Shown here one piece after another: positions 7,131 through 8,966 of a DNA stretch of 8,966 nucleotides. The translations under genes and the position numbers were made by a program. The first letter of the stretch is position 1; every line of letters begins with the position of its first letter. The DNA lies in NCBI GenBank assembly GCA_946222495.1, contig CAMICF010000117.1, positions 1-8,966 of the forward strand, written 5' to 3'. This DNA comes from an uncultured Janibacter sp. (GTDB lineage: Bacteria > Actinomycetota > Actinomycetes > Actinomycetales > Dermatophilaceae). The notes beneath the pieces are model-generated. The model was not told where the DNA came from, did no database searches, and was given only the letters and a program-made list of their open reading frames with translations.

Positions 7131-7135
7131 CTCCT
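7131..7135 (-). promoter_or_regulatory. Strong ribosome binding site for the GTG start of thrS
   Basis: AGGAG on the minus strand is six bases from the GTG at 7124. This is the clearest Shine-Dalgarno of the window and fixes the non-ATG start. Confidence 0.8.
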
Positions 7136-7150
7136 GGTGGGACGGTGCGA

Positions 7151-7168
7151 GGTGCCCGGCCGGGCACC
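7151..7168. repeat. Perfect 18-bp palindrome in the thrS leader region
   Basis: GGTGCCCGGCCGGGCACC is a perfect inverted repeat with nine-base halves. As RNA it folds into a seven-base-pair stem with a GGCC loop, lengthened by CGA/TCG (7172-7170 with 7150-7148) past one bulged base. It starts 41 bases after the racemase stop and ends 26 bases before the thrS GTG. It could be a U-less terminator for the racemase gene, an operator at the thrS promoter, or a leader hairpin. No T-run follows on the minus strand. It is the longest perfect palindrome I noticed in a non-coding part of the window. Confidence 0.6.
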
Positions 7169-7173
7169 ATCGA

Positions 7174-7179
7174 ACTCTA
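7174..7179 (-). promoter_or_regulatory. Candidate -10 element for thrS
   Basis: The minus strand reads TAGAGT, matching TANNNT, in the 85-base gap between the racemase gene and thrS. A start site about seven bases on would fall at the first bases of the 18-bp palindrome, giving a leader of about 43 bases. No good -35 hexamer is visible. Confidence 0.4.
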
Positions 7180-7209
7180 TCCCCGAGGTCCGCCTCTCCC
7201 CCACTCCGC

Positions 7210-7992
7210 TCACCGGTCGCCGGCGGGCTCCCCCTTCGGGGGCAGGCAGAAGTCGGCGATCCGCTCGGCGTGGACCGTCATCGAGTCGACGAGCGGCAGC
7301 GGCGCGGGCTGCCCGTCCCGGAAGAGGTGCTCGATCTCCGTGCAGGCGAGCACCGCCGCCTGCGCCCCGCGCCCCGACAGCTCGGTCATGATCCGCACGA
7401 GCTCGGCGCGGGAGGCATCGGTGGCCACACCCTGCGTCAGCTCGTCGAAGATGACCCGGTCCACGAGCTCGCGGTTCACGGGTCCCGGGACGCGGACCTC
7501 GATGCCCCGGGCGGTGAGCCTCTCGGCGTAGAAGTCCTCCTCCATGACCCACTTCGTCCCGAGCAGGGCAGCGCTCGAGATCCCCTGCGCGGCAAGCCGG
7601 TCCGCGACGGCGTCGGCGATGTGCAGCAGGGGTACGCCCGTGCGGGCAGCGACCTCGGGGGCCACCTTGTGCATGAGGTTGGTGCAGATGGCCAGCGCCT
7701 CGGCGCCGCTGGCCTGGAGCCGCTCACCGGCCGCGGCCAGGGCGTCGCCCGCGGCCGACCAGTCCTCGGCCACCTGGGCGGCACGGATCTCCTCGAAGTC
7801 GAGCGACTCCACCGCCAGCCGTGCGCTCCGGTGACCGCCGAGCCGTTCCTGCACCTGGGCGTTGACACAGCGGTAGTACTCGACCGTCGAGTACCAGCTC
7901 ATGCCTCCGATGAGGCCGACCTTGCGGGTCGCGGGCTCACGGACGGAGGCGAAGGGAGGGGTCGCGGCGGTGTCGAGGGTCATGGCTTCCAT
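7210..7992 (-). CDS. Aspartate/glutamate racemase family protein
   Basis: This is a cofactor-independent amino-acid racemase of the Asp/Glu racemase superfamily, closest in style to the YgeA/RacX group. The 260 residues include the N-terminal KVGLIGGMSWYSTVEYY (24-40) and the two catalytic-cysteine motifs, ICTNLMHKVAP (Cys103) and LACTEIEHLF (Cys217), spaced as expected for a two-base mechanism. Both cysteines are intact, so activity is likely; the substrate cannot be read from the sequence, since such enzymes range from aspartate-specific to broad. No signal peptide is seen, so it is cytosolic. In-frame ATGs at 7992 and 7983 are both possible: GGCGAG lies one base before the first and GGAAG two bases before the second, neither ideally spaced. 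It is divergent from a LysR-type regulator gene with 68 bases between, which suggests control by that regulator. Confidence 0.9.
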   Translation of the reverse strand: MEAMTLDTAATPPFASVREPATRKVGLIGGMSWYSTVEYYRCVNAQVQERLGGHRSARLAVESLDFEEIRAAQVAEDWSAAGDALAAAGERLQASGAEALAICTNLMHKVAPEVAARTGVPLLHIADAVADRLAAQGISSAALLGTKWVMEEDFYAERLTARGIEVRVPGPVNRELVDRVIFDELTQGVATDASRAELVRIMTELSGRGAQAAVLACTEIEHLFRDGQPAPLPLVDSMTVHAERIADFCLPPKGEPAGDR

Positions 7993-7993
7993 G
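7981..7993. repeat. Inverted repeat over the racemase start codons
   Basis: CATGG and CCATG flank CTT, placing both candidate ATGs of the racemase gene in one dyad. CATGGCTT (7981-7988) is repeated inverted as AAGCCATG at 8045-8052, and CCATGCT (7989-7995) recurs directly at 8048-8054. It may be a second regulator half-site or only a by-product of the two start codons. Confidence 0.3.
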
Positions 7994-8042
7994 CTCGCCG
8001 GCGACAGGGCACCACGGAATCCCCGACCTTGTTGGCGGAGCC

Positions 8043-8057
8043 ATAAGCCATGCTTGG
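8043..8057. promoter_or_regulatory. Candidate LysR-type operator in the divergent promoter region
   Basis: AAGC (8045-8048) and GCTT (8052-8055) form a dyad around CAT, within ATAAGCCATGCTTGG. This resembles the T-N11-A dyads bound by LysR-type regulators, although the final base of the frame is G, not A. It lies between the racemase gene and the regulator gene, next to the regulator's start, as expected for a site that controls both genes. Confidence 0.4.
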
Positions 8058-8060
8058 GGG

Positions 8061-8966
8061 ATGGAGCAGCGACCGGCCTTCGACCCCAAGCGGCTGCTCG
8101 TCTTCCGCGAGGTGGTCCGCGCCGGCTCGATCAGTGCCGGGGCACGGCAGCTGGGGTGGACCCAGCCCGCCGTCAGCCAGCACCTGGGCGCGCTGGAACG
8201 CGCCGCGGGCATGCCCCTGCTGCTGCGGAGCACGCGTGGCGTCGAGCCGACGGAGCCCGGTCGCGCGCTGCTGGCCCACGCCGACGCCGTCGCCGCCCGG
8301 CTGGCCGACGCGCGTGCGGAGGTCGACGCCTTCGCCGACCGGGCCGTCGGGCGGGTGCGCGTGGCGGCCTTTCCCTCCGGAGCGGCCGTCATCCTGCCCC
8401 CGGCGCTGCGCCGGCTGACGGACCAGCACCCCGCGCTGCGGGTGGACCTCACCGAGGCCGAGCCCCCGGAGGCCCTCGACCTCGTCAGGTCCGGCGACGC
8501 CGACGTGGCGCTCACCTTTTCCTACGACCCGAGCGAGGAGCTCGGGCCCGACGTCGTCGCGACGGCGGTGGGATCCGACGCGACACGTCTGGTCCTCCCC
8601 CGCGACCATCCGCGGGCGGGAGGTCTCGATGGTCTCGCCGAGCTGGCGGACGCCATCTGGATCGCCGGCTGTCCGCGGTGCCGGGCGCACCTCCTCTCGG
8701 CGACGGCAGGGGCGGGCTTCACCCCGGACATCCGGCACACGACGGACGACTACGTGCTCGTCCAGTCCCTCGTGGCGGAGGGGCTGGGCGTCGCGCTGCT
8801 TCCCGAGACCGCGCTGCTCGCCTTCCGCCACCACGGCATCGTCTCGGTGCCCGCGCCGGCGACGCGGCCGCGGCAATACCACCTCGTCCACCGACCCGGC
8901 GCGCAGGACCTCCCCGCCGTCTCCGCCGTCATCGCCGCCATCGGGCGGACGACCCCTCCCCACGCT
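8061..8966 (+). CDS. LysR-family transcriptional regulator (3' end cut by window edge)
   Basis: This is the only plus-strand gene. The 302 codons read open to the window end, and at the usual LysR length of about 300 residues little is missing. The N-terminal winged helix-turn-helix is clear: LLVFREVVRAGSISAGARQL, then GWTQPAVSQHLGALERAAGM (about 12-51), followed by PLLLRSTRGVEPTEPGRALL and a linker helix (about 69-97). The effector domain (from about 98) has two lobes, with GRVRVAAFPSGAAVILPPAL and DYVLVQSLVAEGLGVALLPE. A CPRC pair (Cys204, Cys207) lies in WIAGCPRCRAHLL. The ATG at 8061 follows GGGGG directly, without a spaced Shine-Dalgarno, and no in-frame start lies upstream in the gap, so translation may be leaderless. 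The effector is unknown; divergence from the racemase gene suggests an amino acid or related metabolite. Family call is firm. Confidence 0.92.
   Translation, partial: MEQRPAFDPKRLLVFREVVRAGSISAGARQLGWTQPAVSQHLGALERAAGMPLLLRSTRGVEPTEPGRALLAHADAVAARLADARAEVDAFADRAVGRVRVAAFPSGAAVILPPALRRLTDQHPALRVDLTEAEPPEALDLVRSGDADVALTFSYDPSEELGPDVVATAVGSDATRLVLPRDHPRAGGLDGLAELADAIWIAGCPRCRAHLLSATAGAGFTPDIRHTTDDYVLVQSLVAEGLGVALLPETALLAFRHHGIVSVPAPATRPRQYHLVHRPGAQDLPAVSAVIAAIGRTTPPHA

Noticed and set aside
7125..7209. T-box riboswitch ahead of thrS
   Set aside because: Only 85 bases separate thrS from the upstream gene, too short for a T-box, and no stem I or T-box sequence was seen.
4566..7391. A 941-codon open frame on the plus strand opposite thrS and the HIT gene
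   Set aside because: It is the antisense shadow of thrS, produced by GC-rich third positions; the product is a low-complexity Val/Asp/Leu/Glu/Arg sequence with no recognisable domain, while the minus strand encodes a complete ThrRS.
7980..8963. A 327-codon minus-strand frame opposite the LysR gene
   Set aside because: The plus strand encodes a clear LysR protein with helix-turn-helix and effector domain; the minus frame is Arg/Gly/Asp-rich without domains.
1..8966. Mobile element, CRISPR array, defence or secretion system
   Set aside because: No transposase, integrase, direct-repeat array or toxin/defence domain is encoded; the genes are core actinobacterial metabolism with uniform base composition.

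Overview
The window is from a high-GC actinomycete (Actinomycetota). GC is very high and third codon positions are almost all G or C. The gene order and products match the phosphatidylinositol/PIM locus of that phylum. The order thrS - HIT protein - pgsA - acyltransferase - pimA - small membrane protein - pdxS is the same arrangement known from Mycobacterium tuberculosis around Rv2614c to Rv2606c, but without the mycobacterial insertions. A member of the Micrococcales, possibly the Intrasporangiaceae/Dermatophilaceae group, is a guess from protein style and was not tested.

Layout, right to left because all genes but one are on the minus strand. At the right edge an almost complete LysR-type regulator (+ strand, from 8061, running off the end) is divergent from an Asp/Glu-racemase-family gene (7992 to 7210), with a 68-bp shared promoter region. 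Next come thrS (7124 to 5076, GTG start with a strong ribosome binding site) and a HIT-family Ap4A phosphorylase-like gene (5003 to 4446). Then follows a tightly packed unit: pgsA (4378 to 3740), patA-like acyltransferase (3743 to 2808), pimA (2811 to 1627) and a LemA-like membrane protein (1627 to 1055), whose ends overlap by 4, 4 and 1 bases. The left edge is pdxS (909 to beyond base 1), lacking only its stop codon.

The pgsA-patA-pimA block encodes the first steps of phosphatidylinositol mannoside synthesis: PgsA makes phosphatidylinositol phosphate, which becomes PI after dephosphorylation; PimA adds the first mannose; PatA acylates that mannose. The LemA-like protein is the uncharacterised member of the unit. 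ThrRS and the HIT protein may be linked by Ap4A, a by-product of aminoacyl-tRNA synthetases and a substrate of this HIT subfamily. PdxS makes pyridoxal 5'-phosphate with PdxT, probably encoded just outside the window.

No RNA gene, mobile element, CRISPR array or gene-free stretch above 300 bases was found; the longest gap is 145 bases. The region is mostly conserved housekeeping sequence. The points most worth a second look are non-coding: a perfect 18-bp palindrome directly after a -10-like element before thrS, operator-like repeats in the racemase/lysR promoter region, and apparently leaderless or near-leaderless starts for lysR and pgsA. I did not find convincing evidence of a new multi-gene system.
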